Positions 30,462 to 41,158 of a stretch of DNA of 64,000 nucleotides are shown piece by piece. The notes under the pieces were generated by a model. It had not been told where the DNA came from and ran no database searches. It saw nothing but the letters and a program-made list of their open reading frames with translations. Position numbers and translations under genes: made by a program. Source of the stretch: Ophiobolus disseminans (Eukaryota; Ascomycota; Dothideomycetes; Pleosporales; Phaeosphaeriaceae); NCBI GenBank assembly GCA_010093685.1, contig MU006240.1:1-64000 (forward strand), written 5' to 3'. The stretch's first letter is position 1. Each line of letters starts with the position of its first letter.

Positions 30462-31823
30462 TCAAGGCTTCAAATTCCTCCAGACCGCCGTCTCAAACCT
30501 TGCAGCAACCTCAAAACTCTTCCTGTCCGCCCACGGCACAACCTGCGTCGCAAACATAAACGCTAACCCCTTCTCGCGATTGACGCCCCACAGCAAGCTC
30601 GGCAGTCCCGACCACCTCATGGTACCCTTCGGCGTAAAGTAATTGTCCCGTTTGACATCCTCCATGACCAGCACACCGCCGGAATACGTGGTTGATAACC
30701 ATACCCTCGAGCCTATTGTCCAAGATGGGCTTGTACGCATACTCGGCATTGGCTTGAAGGCCCGCAAGTTCAAGGCTGCATTCTTTGAACTGAGGTGAGA
30801 AGATTTCGTCCACAGTTTCTTTGCGGAGAGTAATTGGATCGTCTTTGAGAAGGTCAGATAGCACGCGAGTGTAGTCGTGGACACTGGCGTAACAACCTGC
30901 CCCTCCACCCTCATAAATGGGATCAGGCCAAAACGGAGTAGGACCGTAAATGAGAGTACCGTCTTCTTGACGGGTGCTGATGTTCATGAGCTTCTCCTCC
31001 ACGGCTGGTTTGCGACGTAGACACCACGTGAAGGTCGTGATGCCGAGCGGCTTTGCGATTTCCTCAACATACTCCTCGAATCCTTGCTTGGAAAGACGGG
31101 TAACTAGCAAGCTCGCCCAGTCCAAGCCGCCGCTGTAACCCCAGCTGCCTCCGGCTTCATATGCCCGTGGATAGGCGTATGCATTAGCGACATCGCCATT
31201 TTTAACTATAACGGGCATTTCGCCTCGAGATAGTCGCCAGCTAAACAACGTAGGATCCGCCCAGATATATGTCGCGCCGGCGGAATGAGTGAGGAGGTGA
31301 CGAAGGGTGATGGATTTCTTCGCCCTATGGAGCTCGAAAGTTCCATCCTCATTATGCTCGACGATCGGTTGTGAGTTGTGAAGAAAGTTCGGGGAGAAGG
31401 TCATCCAATGGATCATCGAGCTGGATCATACCACGCTCCACAAGCTGGAGGCTTGCAATGCTGGTCAAGAGCTTGGTACAAGATGCGATGAAGAATTTCG
31501 CATCAAATTCCAGAAGTCGTGCATCGTTCCCCACTCCCGTGTAGCCTGCAGCGTGTTTGTAGACGTAGTTTCCTAACATCCGTATGAGAAGGAGTTGCGT
31601 GAAACAGCAATGAGCGGCATCATACCACCCTTATCCACTACAGCCATCACCGCGCCGGGCACACTATTTGCGTCTCTTGCGGTCGCATTCTTGATGTAAG
31701 CTTCAAAGTTTTTTAATGTTATGAAGAGCGGGGTGTGCTTCCAGAGGTGATATTTGTCGAGCTGGCATTCCTGACAGTTAACTTGGCAATAGGAAGTATG
31801 GGGTCGGTGGTGATGGTCGTCAT
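30462..31823 (-). pseudogene. Beta-lactamase-like serine hydrolase, frameshifted
   Basis: Homology to the class C beta-lactamase/esterase family is clear. AYIKNATARDANSVPGAVMA is followed by a 53-nt GT-AG intron (31570-31622) joining to NYVYKHAAGY. Then FIASCTKLLTSIASLQLVE supplies the SxxK-type motif (S-C-T-K), LRHLLTHSAG follows, and GGSWGYSGGLDW may hold the Tyr motif. MRWSGLPSLLWGVNRE is near the C-terminus. Two one-base frame changes are required: near 31380 (between LLPELSSQ and PIVEHNEDG) and near 30690 (between GMVINH and YSGGVLVMED). No intron can explain them. The N-terminal start is also unclear. Either a young pseudogene or sequencing indels. Confidence 0.72.
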
Positions 31824-32195
31824 GGCTACACTGAATTTGTCGTATATATAGTCGTGCTTGACTGTGGCTGCGTGAGTGGCGCATGCTCGATTGCTGCGGA
31901 CGTGTATCCATGTTGCCCCACAGACATTACAAATTGCCCGAGCTTTCTGACGTCGGCCTCGCGATGGTTTGCGGCACACTGGCCGGAATAGCTACCGTCG
32001 GCTAAGTAGCAGCACTTGCTGCAAGGTGTCTTGAACCGAGAGATGATCGTGCGTCTTACGCAACAAAGCGAAAGTTAGCAATTGCAGCGTCGAGTTCGGC
32101 TCTCGTGTCTGATGAACTTGTCTCTGATAAAACCTCATTGGACCGCCAAAAAAGGTGCCCTTCCTCTAAGGCCATACATTCCAACGTCCGAGGAA

Positions 32196-33044
32196 TCAGT
32201 ACTCAGCACCGCGCTGATCCGCCTCTTTCATTGCAGCCTGCCTTTCGCGAACGTGATCGAATATGCTCCGACCGGCCATATATCGGTCAGTTTGAGCATT
32301 GCGCTGGTACGATGACAGGACAGTCGAGCCTTCGAAGCGCACAAGATCGAAATTCACATCAGAAGGGTCGATCGAAAACACGGTCTTGAAAGGCGGTGCG
32401 AGGGTCCCATCTCCGCCTTGATCTTGCGGAAATACCACTGGTTCAACGTGGAGGCCTCTTTTGGCTTGAAGTAGGGCCTTGCGTTTGGTGTTCTTGACTT
32501 GCAAGAGCCGCAGCTCAGGTTGCACATGTTCGTTATTAACAACGGTGTCGTATGTGGACCACAGATTTTGAATGTGTTTCGAGACATCGTCGTCAGCGAA
32601 CATGGTTCCAGCTGTGGAAGCTACTTGTAGCAAACTTTCCACGTCGGAGGAGAGATCTGAGAGAAGCTGAAGCAGCTCGTCCACGCGGTGCTTCTCTGTC
32701 GCGGTAGCCGTGTCCTTGCGTTTCTGGTATGACCGTTGAGCCTCGCGGACTTGCGCGCGACGTTTCTGAATTTAGCAATCAGCTTCAGGATCAAGGTACT
32801 ATGCGACTTTCCGAAGCTTCCAAAAGCATACCTCGACAGCGCTCTCATTGCGTGGTTTTGACATGCGCGGCCTTCCTCGACCTCGACGAGGGGGGGTTGT
32901 GTCACGTGTTGCCTCCAGTGCTGTTGTCTCTGGTTCTTCTGAATCAGGCATCGGCGTATCATTTGCGTTGATGATCGGCTGCAGCCAATTACCGTAGCCA
33001 AACTTCCTACCCGTGCGATGGTCGTTGAAGTCGTGAGCTGCCAT
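32196..33044 (-). CDS. bZIP transcription factor with AT-hook
   Basis: Two exons, 33044-32832 and 32765-32196, with a 66-nt GT-AG intron, giving 260 aa. Exon 1 ends with an AT-hook-like RRGRGRPRMSKPR. Directly across the splice comes the bZIP basic region KRRAQVREAQRSYQKRK, followed by a helical stretch with leucines spaced for a zipper (VDELLQLLSDLSSDVESLL). The C-terminal half is acidic/polar with no known domain. A nuclear DNA-binding regulator is inferred. The position of the intron right before the basic region is common in fungal bZIP genes. Target genes unknown. Confidence 0.8.
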
Positions 33045-33660
33045 ACCCCGGTTATTGGAAGCGAGAAGTTTGCGAGACTCGTGATGCGGTTCGAGAGACG
33101 AGAGGAATTAAAAGAAGATCTGTACGATTTTACTTCAACAAGATAGCCTTTTCACATCTTATAGCACGCGCTGAGCGGCACGAAGGGTGGACAGATGATC
33201 AGAAAATCAGGCGATTCGGCCGGCCGGACAATGAGCCGCGCACGCTTGGGCCACCTGCACATCCCGCCATCGCTTACGACGCCTCCTCCGCCATTTCCCA
33301 AGCATCCTCCATACATCACGCAAACCAGCCTTATGAGCGTCGTCGCATGGTTTTCGATGGTTGTCGATGATATTATGTATCCTCGGCAGGTTCGCGAGTG
33401 TGAGCGATGATCCGTTACCCCTCCCGTGTTCGGAGAAATTGTGACGCAGCTGCACCAATCATGTCGGACCACAGGAGGAGCAAAGTGGACGAACTTGGTC
33501 GAGAAAGGTATCCCTTCCATACCTCAATATAACTGCGCGGTTAAAGGGACCAAGAGTTCAAGGTCAAGGGCATCATGCAAAATTTTTGGCGCAAGATGTG
33601 CACCACCGCGACATGGAGTTAGCATCGGCCGCTTGAGCGCAGAGATCTGCGACTTCTAGA
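33045..33660. other. Divergent intergenic region between bZIP and GH43 genes
   Basis: About 615 bp separating two head-to-head genes. No coding motif on either strand was recognised; it should contain both promoters. Confidence 0.5.
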
Positions 33661-33670
33661 GAGTATAAAA
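33661..33670 (+). promoter_or_regulatory. TATA box of the GH43 gene
   Basis: GAGTATAAAA lies about 50 bp upstream of the ATG at 33719, consistent with a TATA-driven gene with a short leader. Confidence 0.6.
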
Positions 33671-33718
33671 CCTGAGGTCGCGGCTACCTTGGTGCTAACT
33701 CGCTACTCGGACATCAAC

Positions 33719-35344
33719 ATGCGTGGTATCGACGTTCTTTCGATATTCGCAACGCTTCTGCTGGGCTCCACATCAGCCAGTCCCATTCTGTCTCGTGCAG
33801 AAACATTTGAGAATCCGGTATTATGGCAAGATTACCCTGACCTTGACGTCTTCCGAATCGGCGATGTGTACTACTATTCGTCTTCTACCTTTGCGTTCTC
33901 ACCAGGTGCCCCAGTACTCAAATCCTACGACCTTGTGAATTGGACACCGGTATCGCACAGCGTGCCAACTCTCAACTTCGGCGCCCAATACGATCTCACC
34001 AATCCCAGCGACCGAGCATATGTTAAAGGCATATGGGCAAGCACACTTCGATACCGAGCTTCAAGCGATACCTTCATTTGGCTTGGATGCGTTGGAGATG
34101 GACCCAGCTATGTGTGGACTGCAAGTGGCACCAATGCTGCCAGCAACAATGGGGAGGTGCTGAACTGGAACTGGACCCCGCAATACACTCTTCCACGATG
34201 TTATTATGACAGTGGACTCTTCATCGACGACGATGATACGATGTATGTCGCTTATGGCAAGAACCAGATCATGCTTGCGCAGCTCAGCGCCGACGGAACA
34301 ACCGAAGTCAAGAACCAGCAAGTGTACGAATCACCCGACAACATTTACATCGAAGGCTCGCGCATGTACAAGATCAACGGAACATATTACATCTTTGTCA
34401 CCAAGCCGGCCGACGACGAATGGGTGCTGAAGTCATCCAGCCCGTGGGGTCCATACGAGCGCCGGATCCTTGTTGATAGCATCGCTGGGCCACTTTCGAA
34501 TGCCGGCAATGCGCATCAAGGTGGCGTAGTCGACACCAAAGATGGCAATTGGTATTACGTTGCGTTTTTGGACTCCTTTCCTGGCGGTCGCATTCCTGTT
34601 GTTGCGCCACTGACTTGGACTGACGACGGGTGGCCTGAGGTTGTCAGGGTAAACAACGAGTGGGGCAAGACGTACCCGATGCCAGTGCATACCAATAAGA
34701 CCGTACCGCCACCCACGGGCCTGGACACATTTGGAGGCGCATCGCTCAGCCACGAGTGGGAATGGAACCACAATCCTGACAACAGCAAATGGGCGCTCCT
34801 GGAAGGCTCCGGCGGCCTCCAACTCCGCACTGCAACCGTCACTGGCGATCTCTTCTCGGCGCGCAACACGCTCACACGCCGCACCCACGGTCCAAAGTCC
34901 TCGGCCACGTTCAAACTCGACATCAGCAACATGACAGATGGCGATCGCGCAGGCGCCGTGCTCTTCCGCGATATAGCTGCGTACATTGGCGTTCACAAAG
35001 AAGGCAACGCCACCAATCTTGTCATGGTGAACAACCTGAACATGAATGCGGACTGGACCACGAAGTCGACTGGAAACGTGGCTGCTACTACTCCGGTAAC
35101 CACGTCCGAGTTGTGGCTTCGCATTGAAGCGGACATCACGCCGGCGTTTGGCACCTCCATCTCGCGACTCGGGATGTTTTGGTACAGCATGGATGGTCAG
35201 ATTTTTGAGCAGTTAGGACCGTCGTTCGCATTAACGAATACCTGGCAATTCTTCTCGGGGTATCGCTTTGGTGTGTTCAACTTTGCAACGAAGGGTTTGG
35301 GTGGTGAGGTAGTTGTGAAGAGCTTCGAGCTGAAAAACGTGTAA
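33719..35344 (+). CDS. Secreted GH43 glycoside hydrolase
   Basis: Single exon, 541 aa from the ATG at 33719. The frame opens 30 nt earlier without an ATG, and 33719 starts a good signal peptide (MRGIDVLSIFATLLLGSTSA). The five-bladed propeller family GH43 is supported by DYPDLDVFRIGDVYYYSSST (likely catalytic base Asp), GIWASTLRYR, and NIYIEGSRMYKING, where the Glu is the probable acid. HQGGVVDTKDGNWYYVAF belongs to a further blade. The second half (from about residue 335) is a beta-sandwich, GH43 C-terminal-like region. Expected to attack arabinose- or xylose-containing plant cell-wall polysaccharide outside the cell; exact specificity is not readable. Codon use and structure look intact. 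Confidence 0.9.
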   Translation: MRGIDVLSIFATLLLGSTSASPILSRAETFENPVLWQDYPDLDVFRIGDVYYYSSSTFAFSPGAPVLKSYDLVNWTPVSHSVPTLNFGAQYDLTNPSDRAYVKGIWASTLRYRASSDTFIWLGCVGDGPSYVWTASGTNAASNNGEVLNWNWTPQYTLPRCYYDSGLFIDDDDTMYVAYGKNQIMLAQLSADGTTEVKNQQVYESPDNIYIEGSRMYKINGTYYIFVTKPADDEWVLKSSSPWGPYERRILVDSIAGPLSNAGNAHQGGVVDTKDGNWYYVAFLDSFPGGRIPVVAPLTWTDDGWPEVVRVNNEWGKTYPMPVHTNKTVPPPTGLDTFGGASLSHEWEWNHNPDNSKWALLEGSGGLQLRTATVTGDLFSARNTLTRRTHGPKSSATFKLDISNMTDGDRAGAVLFRDIAAYIGVHKEGNATNLVMVNNLNMNADWTTKSTGNVAATTPVTTSELWLRIEADITPAFGTSISRLGMFWYSMDGQIFEQLGPSFALTNTWQFFSGYRFGVFNFATKGLGGEVVVKSFELKNV

Positions 35345-35490
35345 TGAAAGACGGGAACAGTAGATTGTACTTTTTCTATATAACAGCACGCGGGATGGGC
35401 GAGTCTAGATCATCACAATCCAAAACCGGTCCATTCTTTCACCTCGCTCTGTTACAAACATCGATCGACGCCTTTTGTTTCAATCCGAGC

Positions 35491-36138
35491 TCACATCTCT
35501 TCGCAACTCCAAACTATGGCGTTGAGAGCCCGGGTATTTAGATCGATTGGCACGTGTCGCGTTCCAATGTCGCTATGCTCCTCAGACTGCTCTATGTAAC
35601 CTGTTGCAAGAATGCTACCGCGCCATGGACCACTGTATGGATTGCGTGTCAAGAACATCAAGGCCTTATTTCTTGGTAGACGAGGCAATTCATTGATGCG
35701 ATAACCATGCACTTCAATGCAGCCGCGTATTTGCGTCGGGTCATTGTGTAATTCCACCAACTTTTGCACTTCTGCGGTGATCGGATAGTCATTGGGGTGA
35801 TGAACCCAAACGAAACGCGGTTTGTTCTCGTTTTCTGGGAGGTAGATGGCTCTGAAATATTCGGTTGTGCGGTTCTGGGCGTTGTTGGTGATCTCGGAAG
35901 GTTTTGCAAAGAGTTGCGTGGTTGCGCCTATCTTGATCATGAGATTTACCTGTGCAGTATTCTATATTCGAACAACCTAGGCAAATGAACGTCGCGATTT
36001 CCTCACAAAACCACAAACTTGTTCTTCGAAGTAAGTTGTCATGGGTGCTGCTTGAGAAAGTAAGGAACTTCGTGGTACGAGTGATGCTGGGTCTGGAGCT
36101 ACTCTGGTAGATGGCGGCATTGTTTGCCAGCACAATCA
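35491..36138 (-). pseudogene. Degenerate MYND-family gene (family member 2)
   Basis: The minus strand carries a partial finger (FICLGCSNIEYC then DRRNHATLC) in one frame. The family signature RAIYLPENENKPRFVWV lies in another frame, and the change occurs at about 35865. The finger lacks the first cysteine pair and the second Cys/Trp seen in the intact members at 29493 and 41159. A GT...AG pair could splice around the finger remnant, which would create a finger-less protein of roughly 110 residues, so expression is not excluded. By comparison with the other members it is judged a decayed copy. Confidence 0.55.
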
Positions 36139-36658
36139 CATGGAAAGTCATGCCCGAATGCTACCGTCATCACTTTCGAGCATGTGATGATTGCAACGAG
36201 GCAACTGACACTTCGTGAGATTGAATCGGGCTGCAATGGATCCAGCAGCATCGTTCCCTCGTCTTCCCAGCAGCGCCTAAATGCAAGTTTTCCTTGGATA
36301 CTTTCCAACAAGCTGCTACACAAGATCTTTTCAAACATCTAGAGCGAAGGGTTGTTTGTGCTCTCTAATTGATCATCTCTCCAAAAGCTGTTGGGTCTGG
36401 TCCACTTCGGGACTTGCGAAGGCTGCCCCAACCACCCCTTTTCACCTTCACTTTCACTTCCAACACGGACCACCGAGGTCTTTGCCACCACCGTCTTTCG
36501 CACGTATCTTGGCACCTATCCAACCCCCTAATAATCTTGAAAATCTTTTCGTTACACCGCGAATTCATCTCCTTCATTTCCTCAGTCTATCTCTACCTCA
36601 CTTTTCGCACTCAATTCCCACCCTTTACGCAGCATCACGAACCGACCGCGACCTTCCA

Positions 36659-37735
36659 ATGACTCCGAACCTGGTAAGCTAGACACAGCCAAGTGCGCAC
36701 GGTCAATTCTAATAACTCATGCAGTTATTCGAAAACAAGTACGGCTTCAAAGTGCGGAAGCGTAATGCACCATCTTCAGCGAAGACGCAGAGTGTACCTG
36801 GACATCCAAGCGTAAGCAAGGTATCGCATTCTCAGGGACCTTAGCTAAAAGAAGCAGGCCAGCTCGCGCTCATGCCGTGAGTATGCCGTCTCCATCAGCG
36901 ATGCGGTGAAAGCTGTCAAACAGAAGACGAGCCGCCACCGCCAGGCCTTGCACGCACTTCAGCAAAGTGCCAACGGGCTCGCCAACGATGCGCGAATCGA
37001 GCTCGCGATTAACAAGGCTATATCCGTCAAGATCGAAGGAGACGGAACCGAGAGCTATCCCCTAATCATTGACGCGTTGCCAAGTCCGCTTGGGATCCCA
37101 GCTCTCAAGAACCCAGGGAAGCGTCGAGGATACGCCACCATGGTACGTTTTTATCATATTCATGCTGTGATCCAGGACTAACGCGATGCTAGACTGCTCT
37201 TGAGAAACTGATGCATGGCTTTCACGAGATCGACGCAGCTGAGGCTCGCCAAAAGGGAGTGAGGCCAGTAATTGCAAGCGCTGTGAACAAGGTGGACGAT
37301 TCCGATGGCGACAGCGTTGGAGATCGCGAGTACTCCAACGATCTCGAAGACGACAGCTGGATCGAACACGACGACAGTGGAGTCTACACCTGGATGGACG
37401 ACGAAGACGCCTCCCCCGAAGTCAACAACCGCATGAGTCGCGCATCCTCTCGTACGCTATCACCCGAACCCGAGCCATCGACGATCCAGACCGTCTCCCC
37501 CGCTCGCCTACTAGCATTCGAGCGCACATTCCACGGTATCATTTTTGGCCTGGGACACGAGAAGATTGATCAGGTTGCAAAGACTATCAACGCGTGGCTG
37601 AAAGGACAAGTTCCGTTCCATAACGGCGAAGTCATGCTTGCATTGCGGGGTATGGAGGAGAAGGGTCAGTTGCGCCTGCATGATGGCAAGGTGTTTCTTC
37701 CGGAGGCGTATCACTTGGTGGAGCGTAGGAGGTAG
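36659..37735 (+). CDS. Unknown protein, four exons, acidic centre
   Basis: Exons 36659-36673, 36725-36811, 36858-37142 and 37193-37735 join in frame to 309 aa, all GT-AG. The first exon is only 15 nt. The second intron could instead start nine bases later, adding three residues. The middle has a helical RQALHALQQSANGLANDARI segment. Residues about 150-195 are very acidic (DDSDGDSVGD, DDEDASPE), and the C-terminus is a compact region ending LRLHDGKVFLPEAYHLVERR. I do not recognise a family. No signal peptide or membrane segment is seen; the basic N-terminus and acidic centre fit a nuclear or cytosolic protein. Confidence 0.6.
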
Positions 37736-37862
37736 GAGAGCCTTTGGAACTGAATGCTGTTGATGGAGCTGAGAAGAGTATGGGTATCGTACAAAGCAGA
37801 GTAGAGATTCTTACCACAGTTAAATCATATCCCCATCGTTTCTATCCTTGTATGCCCATTTT

Positions 37863-39075
37863 CTACCGCGACTCCTGCTCCTTTTGCGTGCTCGGATCAA
37901 CACGCACAATCTCCACGTTCCGCTCATGCAACTCCTGACACAGCTCCCACCTGTCCCTTCTACTAACGTCATCAAAATCTCTCCCAAGATAATATATGCC
38001 GCGCTGCTCCGGCTCCCAACACACGTCTTCGTCGTCATGGATGTCATGCATCCACTCTCCACCACGAGGTCCGTCGATGGGAAAGGTGAAGATGCCGTTG
38101 ATAGTACCATCATCTCTGTCGCTAACCTTTGCAACGGCGCAGTATGGCGTGTCCACGATTGGCGAGTCGATAGTGGTGCAGCACGCTCGGATGACGCCGA
38201 GGTGGATGAGTTTGCACGAAAAGTCTTCGCGAGGCGCGGCTTGGGGTGAGTGCTTGAAAGCATTCTCTTTCTCTGTGAACGGTCTTTAAAATCTGATGCT
38301 GGGCCATATGAATGGGCTGAACGGATCGGCAACACGTACTGGAGCGACCGTGGTCGACGGTTCGAAATATTTTGTCTCTCCTGGCACGGTCACGTCCAAA
38401 TATGTTGACCACCAGCTGTTAATTTCGAAGTGGCCGAGCTGATGGAAATCGTTTGGGTTGCGCGTGTACGCGTCTCGTAGTAGTCGTGTGGTCTCCGGGT
38501 CTCTCAAGTCTCAGTGGAGGAGCAGCCCAATGTCTAGAGTTCGCTGCTTCAGGCTGTACATATTGCTCTGCCACGCTTCATAGGCTTCCTGAAACTCTCT
38601 AACGCGAGCGGCGGGTAAGTGGTAGTAGTCGAGCAAAAGCTCCCACTCTGTTAGATGTATGTTAGACGTAGCGAGACGCATGTTTTCGAAGTCCGAGAAA
38701 TGGCTTGGGGGACATTCTTGAGTGAGCGTAATTGAGTGGAAGCTAGCTTGAGATAAGCTCCTTCCATGTACTCGAGGAAGGCTATGGTCAAAGGCGCGAA
38801 GTGGAAACCGATGATGCTGGGCTGCTGCAGGCCTTGACGTAGGGACAAGTTGCGCGACATGACGCACAATCCTCCGCGACATTGATTCCGCCGCTCGAAC
38901 TTGAGAGTTTTCGATCACGAAGCACATTGAAGGTGGTGAGAAAGTGAAATTGGCAACGTAACAAGGAAGAGTCTACCTGCAAGAAGTCGCGATGCAGCGC
39001 ATCAACCACCTCCTAAAGTCCGTCCTCATACCCACGACCCCTGTTCCGATTGGTCCGCTTGAACAGCCTTACGCT
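37863..39075 (-). pseudogene. Decayed unknown gene with nonsense and frame lesions
   Basis: A single reading direction can be followed. GRGYEDGL-EVVDALHRDFLQ near 39000 has a TAG inside it. QQPSIIGFHFAPLTIAFLEY is at 38730-38830. After a frame change near 38710 come LTEWELLLDYYHLPAARVREF and KQRTLDIGLLLH, then a TGA at about 38511, DPETTRLLRDAYTRNPNDF, SWWSTYLDVTVPG and PFSPFIWPSIRF. A TAA at about 38286 follows, then in the same frame RPFTEKENAF through to GIYYLGRDFDDVS and a stop at 37863. Both internal stops fit C-to-T changes (CGA to TGA, CAA to TAA). Family not recognised; the long conserved-looking text argues for a former real gene. Confidence 0.55.
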
Positions 39076-39341
39076 TTTCAGACATCATTGAACATCATCG
39101 TCACTGTATAATCACGATCATGGAAGTACAGATGAGGTTGTAAGTTTCATTTGTTGTGTCATGCATTGTAACCCATATATGTATTCTCCCTTGAGAAATG
39201 CAGAGTCAAAGGTCTAAGAAGAAAGCAGGAACCGAGAACTGAGATCCAATCTACCTTAGCCATGAGCTCTATCATATCCTTGCTGTCCTTTGACGATCAA
39301 GCCCGATGCTCGACAGCCATGAGGATGTGTTGTGTGAGACT

Positions 39342-39869
39342 CTAGCAGGAGCAGCCACAAGAAGGGCAGCCAACGCCACAGTTGCCACCGGCGCTAGGAC
39401 TGCACTGTGAAGCGTCATTGCAACGGAGCCAGGGGCCACTACCGTTGCCGCCAGCAATCCAGCACCAGCGACCACCAGCGCCTCCATCACAGCGGCGCCA
39501 GCAGGTGCTCGAGTCGCAGCCGTAATCGGGCTCATGGGGCTGCATGCAGGCCTGCGGGCCAAAGATGACGGCTCCATCGTGAGGAGCGGCCTTAGAGATC
39601 TCGGCCTGGCCACGATTGCGATGGCTGGGATGTTCGGCGCAGTGACGGGTCTCGGACTCGGGCAGGCCCTGAAGGGCCATGACGCCGAGAGCACCGCACT
39701 TCTTGACGAGAGCATCGTAGTTGGGGCGCTGTCTGATTCTGTGTCACAGCTGGATATTAGAGTGTGATTGGAATTGAACTTACAGCGCAGGGTCGACGGC
39801 GACGGAGAGCACACCGAGGAACTGGAGGCCGAGGCAGAGAGCCATTGTGATGGAGATGGAGAACTTCAT
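39342..39869 (-). CDS. Small secreted cysteine-rich protein (effector-like)
   Basis: Two exons, 39869-39784 and 39738-39342, with a 45-nt GT-AG intron, give 160 aa. The N-terminus is a clear signal peptide (MKFSISITMALCLGLQFLG). The mature part holds 14 cysteines. Most are crowded into the last 60 residues, which are rich in Gly, Trp and Ser (CWRRC, RWCW, GNCGVGCPSCGCSC). An even number of cysteines suggests disulfide bonding. A second GT-AG intron (39878-39925) probably lies in the 5' leader, and a TATATATAC box is at 40026-40034. Size and composition fit candidate effectors or other apoplastic proteins of plant-associated fungi; no domain is recognised. The longer alternative frame over the same DNA is low-complexity and was rejected. 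Confidence 0.78.
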
Positions 39870-40025
39870 GTTCACGGCTATCGTGAATGTCAGCAGTGTA
39901 CCGGGAAAGGGGGATGGCGGCTTACTTGTGAGGTGTGCGGTATTGAGGATCTCAAGTGTTGAAGATTGTCGGTGTTGAGCTTGAGAGAGTGGTTAGGGGA
40001 GAAGACAAAGGAGAGGGGAGAGCAG

Positions 40026-40034
40026 TATATATAC
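40026..40034 (-). promoter_or_regulatory. TATA box of the secreted cysteine-rich protein gene
   Basis: TATATATAC on the plus strand (GTATATATA on the minus), about 155 bp upstream of the ATG and about 100 bp upstream of the predicted leader intron. Confidence 0.5.
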
Positions 40035-40035
40035 T

Positions 40036-41158
40036 CAGGGGAAGCCAGGCGAGGGGGCTAGTAGAAAGCTTAGAGGGCGTTTGCAAGCCTGCTGCAGGGA
40101 GGCGGTAGGGCTGCGGGAAGGCAAGGTGAGAGCGTTTGCCTTGCTGTTGTTGGGCGAAATCGCCGGTAACGCTGAGTGAATCTGTGAGAATGAGCCTTCC
40201 AGATTGTTCGCGTTTGCGTCTTTTGTTGAGAAGGTAGGTCCCTGGGGCATCACCGCTTGGAATATGACATAATTTCTCTCACTCGCGTTGCTGTTCTTTA
40301 ACATAAGGGGGGTATGACAACCAGAAAGCGGGCACTCACGTCGCCATGAACGCAAGCTTCCAGGCCGTTTGCTTGTGAATTTGTTGAGGATAGAGATTAC
40401 TGTGGTATCAGAAAAGGGGGGATTGCTCTCACTTCCATTCCCTATCTCGTACGGCGTCAGGAGGACGAGAGTCTGAACGCGGCATTTGTGTTCGTGGAAG
40501 CCATTACCCTGTCTTCATCCCGCGCCGCTTTATTCTCTTACACCATCTGCTATATCAGAGTTTCAATGGTTAGATTCATCTGTACTTGCTTTACCATCTC
40601 TCGACCCTTGAGTGCTTACACCGTCTAAATTCAAGCCCCACCTTCTCGGGTTTGCCAGCTGGACTCGCTGGTCTATCCAGATGGAGAGATATATCCGTTT
40701 ATGTTGATGAACTCACTAGATGTAGACATTGACCTCGTGGGCGGGACGTAAAGATGGGAAGTATCTTGTTCAAAGTGACCTGTGGCGTCGTGAGCATGAC
40801 ACGTGATCTCGAATGACTCGAATCACCTTACTCGTGTGGCATCGAGCAATAGGTCACCTCGTGACGGTCAATGCATGACGTGAACATTGGCGCGAATGCA
40901 AGGGTTACAATTGCATGCGAAAAAGCTAGACGAGGAAAACTTTGCAATTGCTACTCGCACAAATGAGACTCGTATAGATCTACCTTCAAGAGCCTGCCAA
41001 GCAACACACCACCCTCGATCAACAACGCTCTCCTAAATCAGCCATCAAGCAGAGATAGCGAGGAAGAGAAATGACGAAAAGATAAAACATGAAATCTCAA
41101 ACTGCGAACTACCTCACCACTCGCTACCACATTCCACCATATCATTCCATCTCCTCTG
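40036..41158. other. Intergenic, nothing recognised
   Basis: About 1.1 kb without a convincing coding frame, repeat or RNA gene. Confidence 0.5.

Noticed and set aside
39272..39814. A 180-codon minus-strand frame over the cysteine-rich gene
   Set aside because: Low-complexity Ala/Pro/Ser text; the overlapping frame has a signal peptide, a proper intron and patterned cysteines.
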